41,094 bases of DNA from Akkermansiaceae bacterium (GTDB lineage Bacteria > Verrucomicrobiota > Verrucomicrobiia > Verrucomicrobiales > Akkermansiaceae): positions 1-41,094 of the forward strand of contig JAKMGP010000299.1 in the NCBI GenBank assembly GCA_022424905.1. The letters are read 5' to 3'. The position numbers were made by a program, and so were the translations under genes. A model generated the notes under the pieces. The model did not search any database, had not been told where the DNA came from, and saw nothing but the letters and a program-made list of their open reading frames with translations. Numbering within the stretch: the stretch's first letter is position 1; each line of letters starts with the position of its first letter. Of the stretch, positions 17,263-25,515 are shown in pieces.

Positions 17263-18576
17263 TCAGGCGAGAATCTCGTTGATGGGCTTTCCGGTTTTGC
17301 CTCCGATCTTAAATGGGCGCTTGGTCGGGGAGAAGACAACTTGGTCGTGCTGTAGCCCCATGGCAGCGGCGATGGTAGCATTAAAGTCGGATGCGGTAGT
17401 CTTTTCCGTGATGACGTTTGATGCCGTTTCGTCGGTTTCTCCGTAAATAGTTCCCCCTTTAATACCGGCACCGGCAAGAGCGAACGAGAAGGCTTTTGGG
17501 AAGTGGTTCCGTCCGGCGTCGTCGTCAATCTTAGGAGTTCTTCCAAATTCGGTAGCGATCACCACGAGGGTGCTTTCCAAAAGTCCACGTTGTTCGAGGT
17601 CAGCTAGGAGGGCAGCATACGCTTGGTCAAGGATGGGAAGTTTTTCGTCGGCCTTTGTGAAGTTATCGGAGTGCCAGTCGAACCCTCCGAATTGAACTTC
17701 GACAAAGCGAACACCGTGCTCGACGAGACGCCGGGCGAGCAAAACGCCTTTGCCAAATTTGTCAGCGCCATAAGCGGCGTGGGCATCTTTGGATTCCGCG
17801 GAGAGATCAAAGGCTTCGAGATCTTTGGATTGCATCAGGCCAACCGCGGAGTTGAACATTTCATCGTAGGCGCGAACGCTACGTTGTCCTTTTTTAAAGC
17901 GAGCGCCGAAGTTGGCATCGAGCTTAGAGCGGAGAGCGATCTGGCGGTTGAAGTCAGCTTCGGAGACATTGCTACGGCGTTTGGAATTCTGGAGCCCTTT
18001 TTCGGCATCGCCAACCGGAAGGGGTGCCACGTTAGGTTCGAAGAATCCTGCTCCAGGATGGTTATTTCCGGTGTGAACTGTTACGTAAGGGGGAAGAGTT
18101 CCCTTGAGACGGTCGGAATCAAGCTTGTTAGCCCACGATCCAAGTGAAGGGTGGGTGATAGAGGCTCGTTGGGTATACGAAGTGTGGACGTGGTAGTTAC
18201 CCTGCGCGTGTGCCCCTTGGGTGGAAGTCATGGAACGGACGATGGCCATCTTATCCGTATGCTGGGCGGTGCGCTCAAAGTGCTGCCCAAGTTGAATGCC
18301 ATCAACCTTGGTTGAGATTGTTTTGATAGGGCCGCGATACTCGGAGGGTGCTTCAGGCTTGGGGTCAAAGGTATCAATATGAGTCATGCCTCCAGACATG
18401 TAGAGATAGATGACGTTTTTGGCCTTTCCGTTGGACTTCTTGATAGCTTCGGCTGCTTCAGCCGAGGAAAACCACGAGGCGGAAGCTCCACCTAGGGTCA
18501 CGCCAAAGGCGGTGCGGGCCGTATTGGTGAGGAAGCTTCTGCGAGATTGTTCGTCGAGTTGGTCAAAAGGATTCAT
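17263..18576 (-). CDS. Tat-exported DUF1501 protein (second copy)
   Basis: A 437-residue DUF1501 protein with a textbook Tat signal: SRRSFL at residues 11-16, then a hydrophobic region and an Ala-rich cleavage area (SSAEAAEA). Family blocks visible are NVIYLYMSGGMTHIDTFDPKP, VRFVEVQFGGFDWHSDNF and VVIATEFGRTP. The region 330-437 ends in the usual RPFKIGGKTGKPINEIL tail. It differs clearly from the copy at 13081-14526, so the two are old paralogues, not a recent duplication. Its ATG overlaps the stop of the DUF1549/DUF1553 gene by four bases (ATGA), which implies coupled translation. Confidence 0.92.
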   Translation of the reverse strand: MNPFDQLDEQSRRSFLTNTARTAFGVTLGGASASWFSSAEAAEAIKKSNGKAKNVIYLYMSGGMTHIDTFDPKPEAPSEYRGPIKTISTKVDGIQLGQHFERTAQHTDKMAIVRSMTSTQGAHAQGNYHVHTSYTQRASITHPSLGSWANKLDSDRLKGTLPPYVTVHTGNNHPGAGFFEPNVAPLPVGDAEKGLQNSKRRSNVSEADFNRQIALRSKLDANFGARFKKGQRSVRAYDEMFNSAVGLMQSKDLEAFDLSAESKDAHAAYGADKFGKGVLLARRLVEHGVRFVEVQFGGFDWHSDNFTKADEKLPILDQAYAALLADLEQRGLLESTLVVIATEFGRTPKIDDDAGRNHFPKAFSFALAGAGIKGGTIYGETDETASNVITEKTTASDFNATIAAAMGLQHDQVVFSPTKRPFKIGGKTGKPINEILA

Positions 18577-20636
18577 TGGACAAAAAGGAAACGGTTTGAG
18601 GTGAGAATGGCCCGTGCGAAGGTTTCGGTCGCTTCGGATGTTTTCATTTCGGGAAGGAAGGCTATTTTTTCGTCTTCGGTCGGGAAGGCTGAGTACAGGC
18701 TAAGGAAGAGGAAATCGAGTCGCTTTGAAGGTGATTCGAAGGCTCGGAGTGAGCGGGCGAACGAGTTCTTTTTGTTGGTAAGGAGGCTGGTTTCGAGTCC
18801 ATTCAATAGTCGTAGGGTTTGTGGAACGGTCGCTTCCGTGTGTGCGGAAGACGGGCTTTCAGCATCTGATCCTCCGAACTCGGCGATAAAAGTGCCGCCC
18901 CGGGCGGGAACGGGAAGCTCGGAGGCGCGCATGCGGAATTCAGGCTGGTCTGGGCGATTGGGGCGTGCGCGCCGTGCAAGGGCGGGAGCGGCTTTCGCGG
19001 TAAGGCTGTTTTCGCTCATACCTTTTCGGTTTTGGTAGCTTTTTCCAGCCGTCCGTTGGACTTGTTTGATTTCGACTGAGATATTCCGGAAGGCTGCCAT
19101 GTTTCCGTTGTCCCGGGCCTTCGCGGCCTTGGTGCGGAGGAGTGAGATTTTCTTCTGGATCGCACGGCGTTGCTTTTCACCTTCGATGACTGCGGCGCTA
19201 ATTTCTTTCAATTGCTTCCCATTAGTGCTCATGAGGAAGTCGAAGGAGTTCACGTAATCATCCCAAGCCTCTTCAAGTCCATTGTTGGTGTTGGAATCGA
19301 TGTTGCCGGAGGCAAGCGTGACGAATGAATCGCGGATCTCTTCGGCGCTGAGACGCCGGAGTATGGGGCCCTGGAAATGGAAAGAAAATCCCTGAGAGGG
19401 CTCTTCTGTGGTGACTTCTCTTTGAAAGAGATCGGTGTGATAAAGGATACGCAAAAATTGCTTGAGGTCATAGTCGGTTGCCAGCATCGCCTTTTCGACA
19501 TAGTCAACAAGCTCTGGGTAATGGGGCGTGGGTGAATTACTCCAATCATCAGGATTGGCAACGAGGCCATATCCAAACGTATATTCCCACATGCGGTTTG
19601 CGATGACCTTAGTGAAATAGGGGTTCTTGGGGGAAGTGACCCATTTGGCGAAGTAGTCGCGTCGCTCTTCGGGCTTAACCTCCTTGGCATCAAGCCCGAA
19701 AAGAAAACCAGGTTTCACAACGTCTCCGGCATCACCATCGTCGTATTGATAGTCTGCGGGGAGTTTGAGTTGCTTTTGGCTATTGTCAGCGAGAGCGTTG
19801 CGATTGTGGTATCGAAAAACTTGGCCGATGGCGCGGGCTTCATTGCGTTTGGCCATAGCCCTCTCTTGCGTCTTTTTTGCCTGAAGGGCGAATCTCCGCC
19901 GCTCTTCTTTGGTCATTTTTTTGAAGGGTTTCTTAGGGCGCCTGTTTGGATCGAACCCGATGGTTTCCTTGATTTTTTCACGACCCCCATCAAAGCGATA
20001 GTCGGTGCCCCCAAGAAAGGCGGCCAGTTGATAATATTCCATCTGGGTGGTGTCATCGAAGGGGTGATCATGACACTGGGCGCAGCCGATCTGCTGGCCG
20101 AGGAAAACTTGGACGGTGTTACTTACGTTATCGAGGAGCATTCCACGATCGCGGAGGTAGTATCCGGCCGCGGGATTTTCGGCGATGTGGCCTTCGGCTG
20201 CGAGCATCTCCTGAACCATTTCATTATAGGGCATGTTATTCTCGACGGCATCTTTCAACCAAACGTGCCAACCAAGACCGTTGTGTTCGGTGTTGGTTTT
20301 GACACGAAGAAGATCGGTCCAGAAATTGAAGAGGCGGGAGTTGAAGCCGGGAGATTCGACTAGGGAGTCGATGAGCTGACTGCGCTTTCCTTTTTCGGTT
20401 GATTCGAGGAATGATCGTGCTTCGTCATGAGTTGGAAGTCTGCCAATGATATTGAGGTAGGCCCGGCGAATAAAGGTGGGATCATCGACAATCGGATTGG
20501 CTTCGAGTTCTTCGGCTTTTTGACCGGCCATTAGAACTTCGTCGAGCTCGCGGGCGGTGTTGCGCACCACTTCTAGGGAAAGCGGCTTCGCGAAGCTGGT
20601 CGCGATGGTTAGGATGAGGGGGAGAAGGAATTTCAT
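18573..20636 (-). CDS. DUF1549/DUF1553 protein without N-terminal cytochrome domain
   Basis: A 687-residue exported protein with signal peptide (MKFLLPLILTIATSFAKP). DUF1549 spans about residues 25-230 and includes the CxxCH motif CAQCH at 185-189. DUF1553 occupies the C-terminal part (about 340-680) but carries an unusual charged insert of roughly 100 residues (about 480-580, rich in Lys, Arg, Glu and Ala). It lacks the extra N-terminal cytochrome domain found in the copy at 14575-16953. It is translationally coupled to the DUF1501 gene downstream. A periplasmic redox or degradation function is inferred from family context. Confidence 0.9.
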   Translation of the reverse strand: MKFLLPLILTIATSFAKPLSLEVVRNTARELDEVLMAGQKAEELEANPIVDDPTFIRRAYLNIIGRLPTHDEARSFLESTEKGKRSQLIDSLVESPGFNSRLFNFWTDLLRVKTNTEHNGLGWHVWLKDAVENNMPYNEMVQEMLAAEGHIAENPAAGYYLRDRGMLLDNVSNTVQVFLGQQIGCAQCHDHPFDDTTQMEYYQLAAFLGGTDYRFDGGREKIKETIGFDPNRRPKKPFKKMTKEERRRFALQAKKTQERAMAKRNEARAIGQVFRYHNRNALADNSQKQLKLPADYQYDDGDAGDVVKPGFLFGLDAKEVKPEERRDYFAKWVTSPKNPYFTKVIANRMWEYTFGYGLVANPDDWSNSPTPHYPELVDYVEKAMLATDYDLKQFLRILYHTDLFQREVTTEEPSQGFSFHFQGPILRRLSAEEIRDSFVTLASGNIDSNTNNGLEEAWDDYVNSFDFLMSTNGKQLKEISAAVIEGEKQRRAIQKKISLLRTKAAKARDNGNMAAFRNISVEIKQVQRTAGKSYQNRKGMSENSLTAKAAPALARRARPNRPDQPEFRMRASELPVPARGGTFIAEFGGSDAESPSSAHTEATVPQTLRLLNGLETSLLTNKKNSFARSLRAFESPSKRLDFLFLSLYSAFPTEDEKIAFLPEMKTSEATETFARAILTSNRFLFVQ

Positions 20637-20648
20637 AGTAATGTAAGC

Positions 20649-21062
20649 TTAGTAGAGAAGAGCGACGATCTCCTCGTCGGAAAGAAGGGTGGGGTCTTCA
20701 GCTGCTCCAGAGAGGAGTTCGGTCGCGAAGGAGTCTTCAAGTTGATCAAAGTCTTCGTTGATTTGAGGGGTCTCCGAAATTGTTTTGTTGGAGGGAGAAG
20801 GATCGGAGGGTAGCGAGATCACAATCGCGACCGCAGCCAATGCTGCTCCAGCGGCTCCGATGAGAGGCTTGGGTGCAAAGATCAATTTCCACCACCGAGA
20901 TTTTCGTTTGTCTTCCTCAAGACGCAAGCGGCGAAGGGTTTCTTCCACGAAGCGGGGGGGGGGATTGGTCGAAGAAGCATCATCGAGTAGATTCCAGACG
21001 ACGTCGTCTTCGAGATCTGCGTCGAAATCTGGTAGTGGGTTAGTTGGTTGGTTTGGCTTCAT
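20649..21062 (-). CDS. Small single-span membrane protein, anti-sigma-like layout
   Basis: I do not recognise a named family with confidence. Starting at the ATG at 21062 the protein has 137 residues: an acidic N-terminus with VWNLLDDASSTNPPPRFVEETLRRL, a basic patch (EEDKRKSRWWK), one hydrophobic span (about residues 70-87), and an acidic C-terminal tail ending DPTLLSDEEIVALLY. This resembles the small membrane proteins, possibly anti-sigma factors, that often precede DUF1549/DUF1501 pairs in Verrucomicrobia, but no sigma gene is adjacent. The open frame reaches back to an ATG at 21119. I chose 21062 because a GGGAA-type site precedes it. The PPPR codons lie in a run of ten C (G on the plus strand, 20954-20963), which could slip. 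Confidence 0.72.
   Translation of the reverse strand: MKPNQPTNPLPDFDADLEDDVVWNLLDDASSTNPPPRFVEETLRRLRLEEDKRKSRWWKLIFAPKPLIGAAGAALAAVAIVISLPSDPSPSNKTISETPQINEDFDQLEDSFATELLSGAAEDPTLLSDEEIVALLY
20954..20963. repeat. Ten-base G/C homopolymer inside a coding region
   Basis: Ten consecutive G on the plus strand encode the PPPR part of the small membrane protein on the minus strand. Gain or loss of one base would shift the frame before the membrane span. It could be a slippage or phase-variation tract, or a place where the assembly is wrong. Confidence 0.8.
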
Positions 21063-21146
21063 GACTTTTTCCCGGTATACAAAGAAACCCAAATTATCCC
21101 AAAAAGTTTCGCACAACATGAATGGGAGATGAATTTACTGGTCTGG

Positions 21147-22523
21147 TTACTCTTTTTTACGGGCTGGAGAGCTATATGGAGTATTTTTCTTCTTTTTTTG
21201 GTTCCTTGTCATGTGTTCTAGAGCTGCCATTTCGGTGGCTTTACCACGGTCATTACAGGATTTCATCCACGCTCGGAGCCCTTGGTAGAGGTCGTTCTGA
21301 ATTTTGGTTAATGCTGGCTTCCCGGCTAGATTGTTCATCTCAAGGGGGTCTTTCTTGATGTCATAGAGTTCGAATTCAGGTCGATTTTGGTAGCGGGAGG
21401 TCTTTGCGATGGCATCAGCGTGTCCAGTCGCAGCAAGAGCAAGCCAGCTTCTAAATTCGGTTGCGGTGGTGCAGCGATTCACGAATTTCATCTCGGGTGT
21501 GAGATTCCAGATTAATTTGTAGTTCTCGGAGCGAATTGAGCGAATTCCATAATGAGGTGATCCGTCGTTGATTCCGCGGGTGGTCATAATGCCGTAGACA
21601 AATTCCTTGTGAGATTGCTTTCCTGCGAACACTGGGAGAAGGCTTTTGCCTCGGAGATCGACTGGAGGGATTCCGCCAGCGACTTCGATGAAGGTGGGAA
21701 GGAGATCGAGATATTGAATCATGGCGGGATTTTTAGAACCCGGTTTGATGTGGCCTGGCCAGCGGGCGATGAGTGCTGTTTGAAGCCCATTATCATAGCA
21801 GGTCCACTTGGCAAAAGCGAAAGAGCTTCCCTGTTCAGAAGTAACGATAAAGAGAGTGTCATCGGTGAGGCCATTTTTTTTGACAATATCCATGGCTTCA
21901 CCGACCTGGGAGTCAAAGTAGGTGATCTCAGCGAGGTAGCGTGAAAAACCATCCCGAGTTTCGGGAGTGTCGACGAAGTAAGGAGGAAGCTTTACTTGGT
22001 CGACAGGATAGCGGGAACGATCCCCTTTATTCCAAGGAGTGTGTGGTTCGTTGGAGCAGAGGAGGAGGCAGAAGGGTTTTTTCCTTTTGGCTTGTTCTTT
22101 GATGAAAGAATCCACTTTTCCAAATTGGGGATTTTGTCCGCCGGGGATTTTTTTCCAGCTGAAAACTTTACTTGGTGAGACATGGGTCTTGCCGCTTTGA
22201 GCGACGGTGTAGCCTAACTTGGAAAGATATTGCACTACGCTTTTTGTTTCGGGGGCCACAAAGGTATGGTTGGGGTAGGCACCACTGACAACAGGTGGTA
22301 TGCCAGTGTAAATATTGTGGCGGGTGGGTGAACACATGGGCGCGGTTTGAAAGCAGCGGGTAAAGCGCATTCCCTGACCGGCGAGTTTGTCGATATTGGG
22401 GGTGTGGGCCTGGCCTCCATAACAACCGAGATCGCGAAAAGTGCAGTCATCGGCAATGATGAAGACAATGTTGGGTTTTGCGGAGGCCGTAATTGTGAGA
22501 ATGAGAATGAGGAGAAAGCGCAT
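21147..22523 (-). CDS. Secreted sulfatase (formylglycine-dependent)
   Basis: A 458-residue S1-type sulfatase with signal peptide (MRFLLILILTITASA). The catalytic motif CSPTR starts at Cys64, the residue converted to formylglycine by a separate maturase. The metal-site acidic pair is at Asp25-Asp26 (NIVFIIADD), with GKTHVSP and NEPHTPWNKG further on. It should hydrolyse sulfate esters on an exported substrate, most likely a sulfated polysaccharide or a desulfation product. The stop of the upstream secreted gene is two bases before its ATG, and it belongs to the six-gene minus-strand operon. No sulfatase maturase is in the window. Confidence 0.93.
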   Translation of the reverse strand: MRFLLILILTITASAKPNIVFIIADDCTFRDLGCYGGQAHTPNIDKLAGQGMRFTRCFQTAPMCSPTRHNIYTGIPPVVSGAYPNHTFVAPETKSVVQYLSKLGYTVAQSGKTHVSPSKVFSWKKIPGGQNPQFGKVDSFIKEQAKRKKPFCLLLCSNEPHTPWNKGDRSRYPVDQVKLPPYFVDTPETRDGFSRYLAEITYFDSQVGEAMDIVKKNGLTDDTLFIVTSEQGSSFAFAKWTCYDNGLQTALIARWPGHIKPGSKNPAMIQYLDLLPTFIEVAGGIPPVDLRGKSLLPVFAGKQSHKEFVYGIMTTRGINDGSPHYGIRSIRSENYKLIWNLTPEMKFVNRCTTATEFRSWLALAATGHADAIAKTSRYQNRPEFELYDIKKDPLEMNNLAGKPALTKIQNDLYQGLRAWMKSCNDRGKATEMAALEHMTRNQKKKKNTPYSSPARKKE

Positions 22524-22524
22524 C

Positions 22525-23472
22525 TTACTTTGGATTGGTGAGAGTGAATTTTTCCTTGGCGTGCTTTTTGCAAAGGATGTCGAGAGTCGTTGCGATTTCT
22601 TGTTCGGTTCCCGTCACGAGCCAGTAGCTATATGTCAAGGTGGATTGGGGCCCGAGTTCCACAACGGCTACCGGAGCAATGTGTGTGCAGGGAGCAGCTG
22701 AGGGGTCGGTTGTGTTGCCTGGACCGCTGGGTCCGAAGTTCCAAAGGACGGCTGAAGGGCTAAAAATGGCGATCCCTTGTCCGTTTGCTTCAAAGCAAGC
22801 CATGGCTTGTTTTGGTGAGTTGGTGGTTCCCCATGGCGGACCGGTGGCTTGTTGTTCGAGTCGCCACTTGCCGTCGCCAAGGTAGGCTTTGAAAGAGTCG
22901 AAGTTTCGGGTGAAGTATAGGGCGGGGACTTCCTGGTGACTTGGTTTGGCGGGGCCCCAGCGATCGCCGGGTTCGCGGTGGCAAATGATCTGTTGTTGAA
23001 CAGCGATGGCGTTCTTACATCCGGGTTCGAAGCTGGTTTGCTGCTTCATCACCGCGGCGGCCTCCTCATTGGGCATGTCCCAAAGTTTGGGAATGGTCTC
23101 CGAATAGAGCTGATTGCCGGATCCCCGCTTCTCAAAGTGTGTCACTTTTGCCCAGGATCCAACTCCGCCACCCTGGATGGGATTCCAGTTCCACGGCGAC
23201 CATGCCTTGTGCTGGCCTTCCTTCTTGCGATCAATGCGGCTTTCGGCATAGTAGGATTGCTGGATGAGGCGTCCGGGGTCGTAGGAATTAACGATGTTTT
23301 TTTGTCCTAGTGAGGTCCAGGACAGATGGGTGATGGAGGCGCCCATTGCCTTGTCGATGCCAACCTGCACGGTCCCGTTGTCAATTTTGAGAAGTTCGGG
23401 TTCGGGCCGCTTGACCGGAGGTTTGGCTTGCAGGAGCGATGCTCCAAAAGCGAGGGCAAGGCAGAGTCTCAT
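22525..23472 (-). CDS. Secreted protein of unknown function, possible mutarotase-like beta sandwich
   Basis: A 315-residue protein with a likely signal peptide (MRLCLALAFGASLLQA). After it the sequence reads LLKIDNGTVQVGIDKAMGASITHLSW, a pattern that resembles the start of the galactose-mutarotase or glycoside-hydrolase beta-sandwich folds. The rest is rich in Trp, Gly and Pro. I cannot assign a family, so this is only a guess at fold. It is placed between a metallophosphatase (4-base overlap, ATGA) and a sulfatase, hinting at glycan handling. Two cysteines in the middle and near the end may form a disulfide. Confidence 0.8.
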   Translation of the reverse strand: MRLCLALAFGASLLQAKPPVKRPEPELLKIDNGTVQVGIDKAMGASITHLSWTSLGQKNIVNSYDPGRLIQQSYYAESRIDRKKEGQHKAWSPWNWNPIQGGGVGSWAKVTHFEKRGSGNQLYSETIPKLWDMPNEEAAAVMKQQTSFEPGCKNAIAVQQQIICHREPGDRWGPAKPSHQEVPALYFTRNFDSFKAYLGDGKWRLEQQATGPPWGTTNSPKQAMACFEANGQGIAIFSPSAVLWNFGPSGPGNTTDPSAAPCTHIAPVAVVELGPQSTLTYSYWLVTGTEQEIATTLDILCKKHAKEKFTLTNPK

Positions 23473-24143
23473 CTCGTTTTCGAGTTGAGTTCTCCGTTAC
23501 GGGTTTCTCCATCAACATTGGTCTGCCAGTAATGGCCGGATTCGACGTGGAGGCAGGTGAGCCAGCCGCCGCGACCGACATCGGTGTCGATGTTGATGGC
23601 GTGGCCGAGATTAAGTGGAAGGTGAGGATCCTTTTGGGCGGTGTGACCGCAGATCATAATCTTGCCGGATTGATGAGGGAGAGGGTTACCGAATTTTTTA
23701 TGAATGAGGGTGAAGGGATGTTGTTTGGCGACGGGGATATCGTGTTCGAGATTGGCGTGCACAAAAATGTGGCTGTCGGTCTCGTGATAAGGCTGGGTGT
23801 TGCGAACGAAGTCCCAATGCGAGTCGGGAACGGCCTCGAAGCCATCGGGGCCATAGGATTCGAGAGTAGCACCACCGCCCCAAGCCTCGAGCCAATGGGC
23901 TAAGTCTGTCTTGTCGAGATGAGAGAGGAGGAACTTCTCCTCGTGATTTCCATGAAGAAAGGTGGCATTGTATTTGTTTTTAATATTGATGAGGAAATCA
24001 ATGACCCCTTTGGAATCGGGACCGCGATCAACATAGTCGCCGACGAAAATTAGGTGGTCTTCTGGGGTGGGTTCGATGATCTCGATCATCTTCCTGAGGG
24101 GGTCAAGGCAGCCATGAATGTCGCTGATTGCAAGTGTTCTCAT
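23469..24143 (-). CDS. Calcineurin-like metallophosphatase (PPP/Ap4A type)
   Basis: A 224-residue cytoplasmic protein with the full metallophosphatase signature: DIHGCLD near residue 8, GDYVDRGPDS near 35, and LHGNHEEK near 60, then a distal GHT. These are the dinuclear metal-binding motifs of the PPP family, which includes bacterial Ser/Thr phosphatases and Ap4A hydrolases. The substrate class cannot be settled here. It has a good ribosome-binding site (AAGGA a few bases before the ATG). It is the first gene of the six-gene operon, and no secretion signal is visible, unlike the genes after it. Confidence 0.9.
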   Translation of the reverse strand: MRTLAISDIHGCLDPLRKMIEIIEPTPEDHLIFVGDYVDRGPDSKGVIDFLINIKNKYNATFLHGNHEEKFLLSHLDKTDLAHWLEAWGGGATLESYGPDGFEAVPDSHWDFVRNTQPYHETDSHIFVHANLEHDIPVAKQHPFTLIHKKFGNPLPHQSGKIMICGHTAQKDPHLPLNLGHAINIDTDVGRGGWLTCLHVESGHYWQTNVDGETRNGELNSKTR

Positions 24144-24487
24144 AAGTCCTTAGGTAGGATAAACGATTTCTTTGCCATGCGTTAAGCACAGAAATGATCA
24201 ATCTCTGTAACTGCGTTTGATTAGCGGTTTAGGTTGTTGGAGTAGATAGATGCACGACCGATTCCTTCGGCCCTCTGCTTTCTGCCCAGACGAGCCAGAC
24301 GACTACGGCGTAGCCCGCCCTTTCGTGGCTCTAACAAACGGAGATCTGATCGAAGGGTAAATTCCTTTTATCCGAAAAGGCTGCACTTTATCAACACAAC
24401 TAAAACACGAAAACCGTGTCTACGATTTAGTAAGTCCCACCGACAGAGCTACCGAAAAAGGACGCTCTACGAAAAAAGACAACGATT
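24144..24487. other. Hairpin-rich intergenic stretch, possible structured RNA or dispersed repeat
   Basis: A 344-base region between the sigma factor stop and the phosphatase start with no conventional gene. It carries several short hairpins. They are CCGA/TCGG (24258-24270), GACTAC/GTAGCC (24301-24315), CCTTTT/AAAAGG (24364-24380), ACACG/CGTGT (24405-24419) and AGAGC/GCTCT (24445-24468). The one at 24301-24315 pairs fully only as minus-strand RNA, where it has a G-U pair. The hairpin at 24405-24419 is followed on the minus strand by TTTA and could be a weak terminator for the sigma gene. I tested it by eye against tmRNA, RNase P RNA and SRP RNA and found none of their conserved runs. Confidence 0.45.
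24250..24360 (+). CDS. Possible 36-residue small ORF
   Basis: An ATG at 24250 opens 36 codons to a TAA at 24358. A GGAG lies 7 bases upstream (24239-24242), which is a normal Shine-Dalgarno distance and is rare in this genome. The peptide has an acidic PDEPDDYG segment. The same DNA also has a 40-codon open frame on the minus strand, so both could be by-products of a repeat element. I give it low confidence and no function. Confidence 0.2.
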   Translation: MHDRFLRPSAFCPDEPDDYGVARPFVALTNGDLIEG

Positions 24488-25354
24488 CTAAACCTCGTTA
24501 GAGAGCGTAGGAATTGGGTTTTCCTTCTTCCCCAGTGCACGACGCATCTTATCTAGAGCAATGTTTTGGAGCTGGCGAATCCTCTCACGAGTGACGCCGA
24601 AGTCGCGACTGATCTCCTCAAGGGTCAGAGGTTTCTTGCCATTCAATCCGAAACGCGCACCGATGATTTTCGTCTCTCTTTGATCGAGAAGATTTAGAAG
24701 GGGCCCGAGCTCATTATGCATCTCCTTAGCTGTGAGCGCATCTGATGGATCAACGGCCTTGGAGTCACCTAGAGTTTCGCCGTAAGTTGTGGCACCGTCT
24801 TCACCGACAGGTGCATCGATTGAGGTTGGTCGCTGCGCCGCCTGCTTGAGAAGGGCGAGCTTCTTGCGAGGAATACCGAGAATCTCAGTCAATTCCTCAT
24901 CGCTCGGTTCCCGCCCAAGTTCCTCGGTAAGTGAGATTGAAATTTTACGGAGCCGCGCAATCTTGTCTACCATGTGAACCGGGAGCCTGACCGTTTTACT
25001 TTGATTTGAAAGCGCCCGTTTGATTGACTGTTTGATCCACCAAGCCGCATAGGTAGAAAGCTTACCGCCTTTCTCGGGATCGTATTTCTCAACCGCCTTC
25101 ATGAGGCCTATATTTCCCTCAGAGATAAGATCTGCAATCGGGAGCCCATAATTTGAATAATCCTTAGCAATCTTCACGACGAGCCTCAGGTTGGCGCGAA
25201 TCATGTGATCACGGGCGGCCCCGTCGCCATCCTTAATTTTTTCCGCGAGCTCAAGCTCTTCTTCGATTGTGAGGAGGGGAGTTTTTGCAATCTCATTCAT
25301 GTAGAGGCGCAAAACGCTGTCAGAATCCTTATTCATGGCACCGGAAGTTGGCAC
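24488..25354 (-). CDS. Sigma-70 family RNA polymerase sigma factor (RpoD/RpoS-like)
   Basis: A 288-residue sigma factor containing regions 1.2 to 4 but no region 1.1. Region 1.2 has DSVLRLYMNEIAKTPLLT. Region 2 carries ANLRLVVKIAKDYSNYGLPIADLI and the -10 recognition part TYAAWWIKQSIKRAL. Region 3 follows. The C-terminal region 4 helix-turn-helix has LTLEEISRDFGVTRERIRQLQ. The short form fits either the primary factor of this lineage or a group 2 (RpoS-like) factor, so I leave the symbol empty. The frame opens at a GTG (25354), with an ATG six codons later at 25336 as the alternative start. Neither has an obvious Shine-Dalgarno. Confidence 0.93.
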   Translation of the reverse strand: MPTSGAMNKDSDSVLRLYMNEIAKTPLLTIEEELELAEKIKDGDGAARDHMIRANLRLVVKIAKDYSNYGLPIADLISEGNIGLMKAVEKYDPEKGGKLSTYAAWWIKQSIKRALSNQSKTVRLPVHMVDKIARLRKISISLTEELGREPSDEELTEILGIPRKKLALLKQAAQRPTSIDAPVGEDGATTYGETLGDSKAVDPSDALTAKEMHNELGPLLNLLDQRETKIIGARFGLNGKKPLTLEEISRDFGVTRERIRQLQNIALDKMRRALGKKENPIPTLSNEV

Positions 25355-25416
25355 ACAATCTAGAATTGACTAGAAGTTAGATAAACTTTTTGCAGTTTTT
25401 TTTAAATATTACGTCT

Positions 25417-25453
25417 GAACAAAATAAAACCGCCGAGTCATTAACTCGACGGT
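25417..25453 (-). terminator. Rho-independent terminator of the small ribosomal-protein gene
   Basis: A 10-base stem with one mismatch (ACCGCCGAGT at 25429-25438 with ACTCGACGGT at 25444-25453) is followed on the minus strand by TTTATTTTG. It lies 62 bases beyond the stop of the gene at 25516-25620 and separates it from the sigma factor gene. Confidence 0.85.
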
Positions 25454-25515
25454 GTCTATGGCAGAAGTGTGCGGTCTGCCTAACCGGATCATGCAAGCCG
25501 CACGGGGAAGGCTCC

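Noticed and set aside
19746-20363. 205-codon plus-strand open frame
   Set aside because: Shadow of the second DUF1549/DUF1553 gene. Composition follows the complement of that gene.
24144-24487. tmRNA, RNase P RNA or SRP RNA in the gap
   Set aside because: I looked for their conserved runs on both strands by eye and found none. I cannot rule out a divergent RNA.
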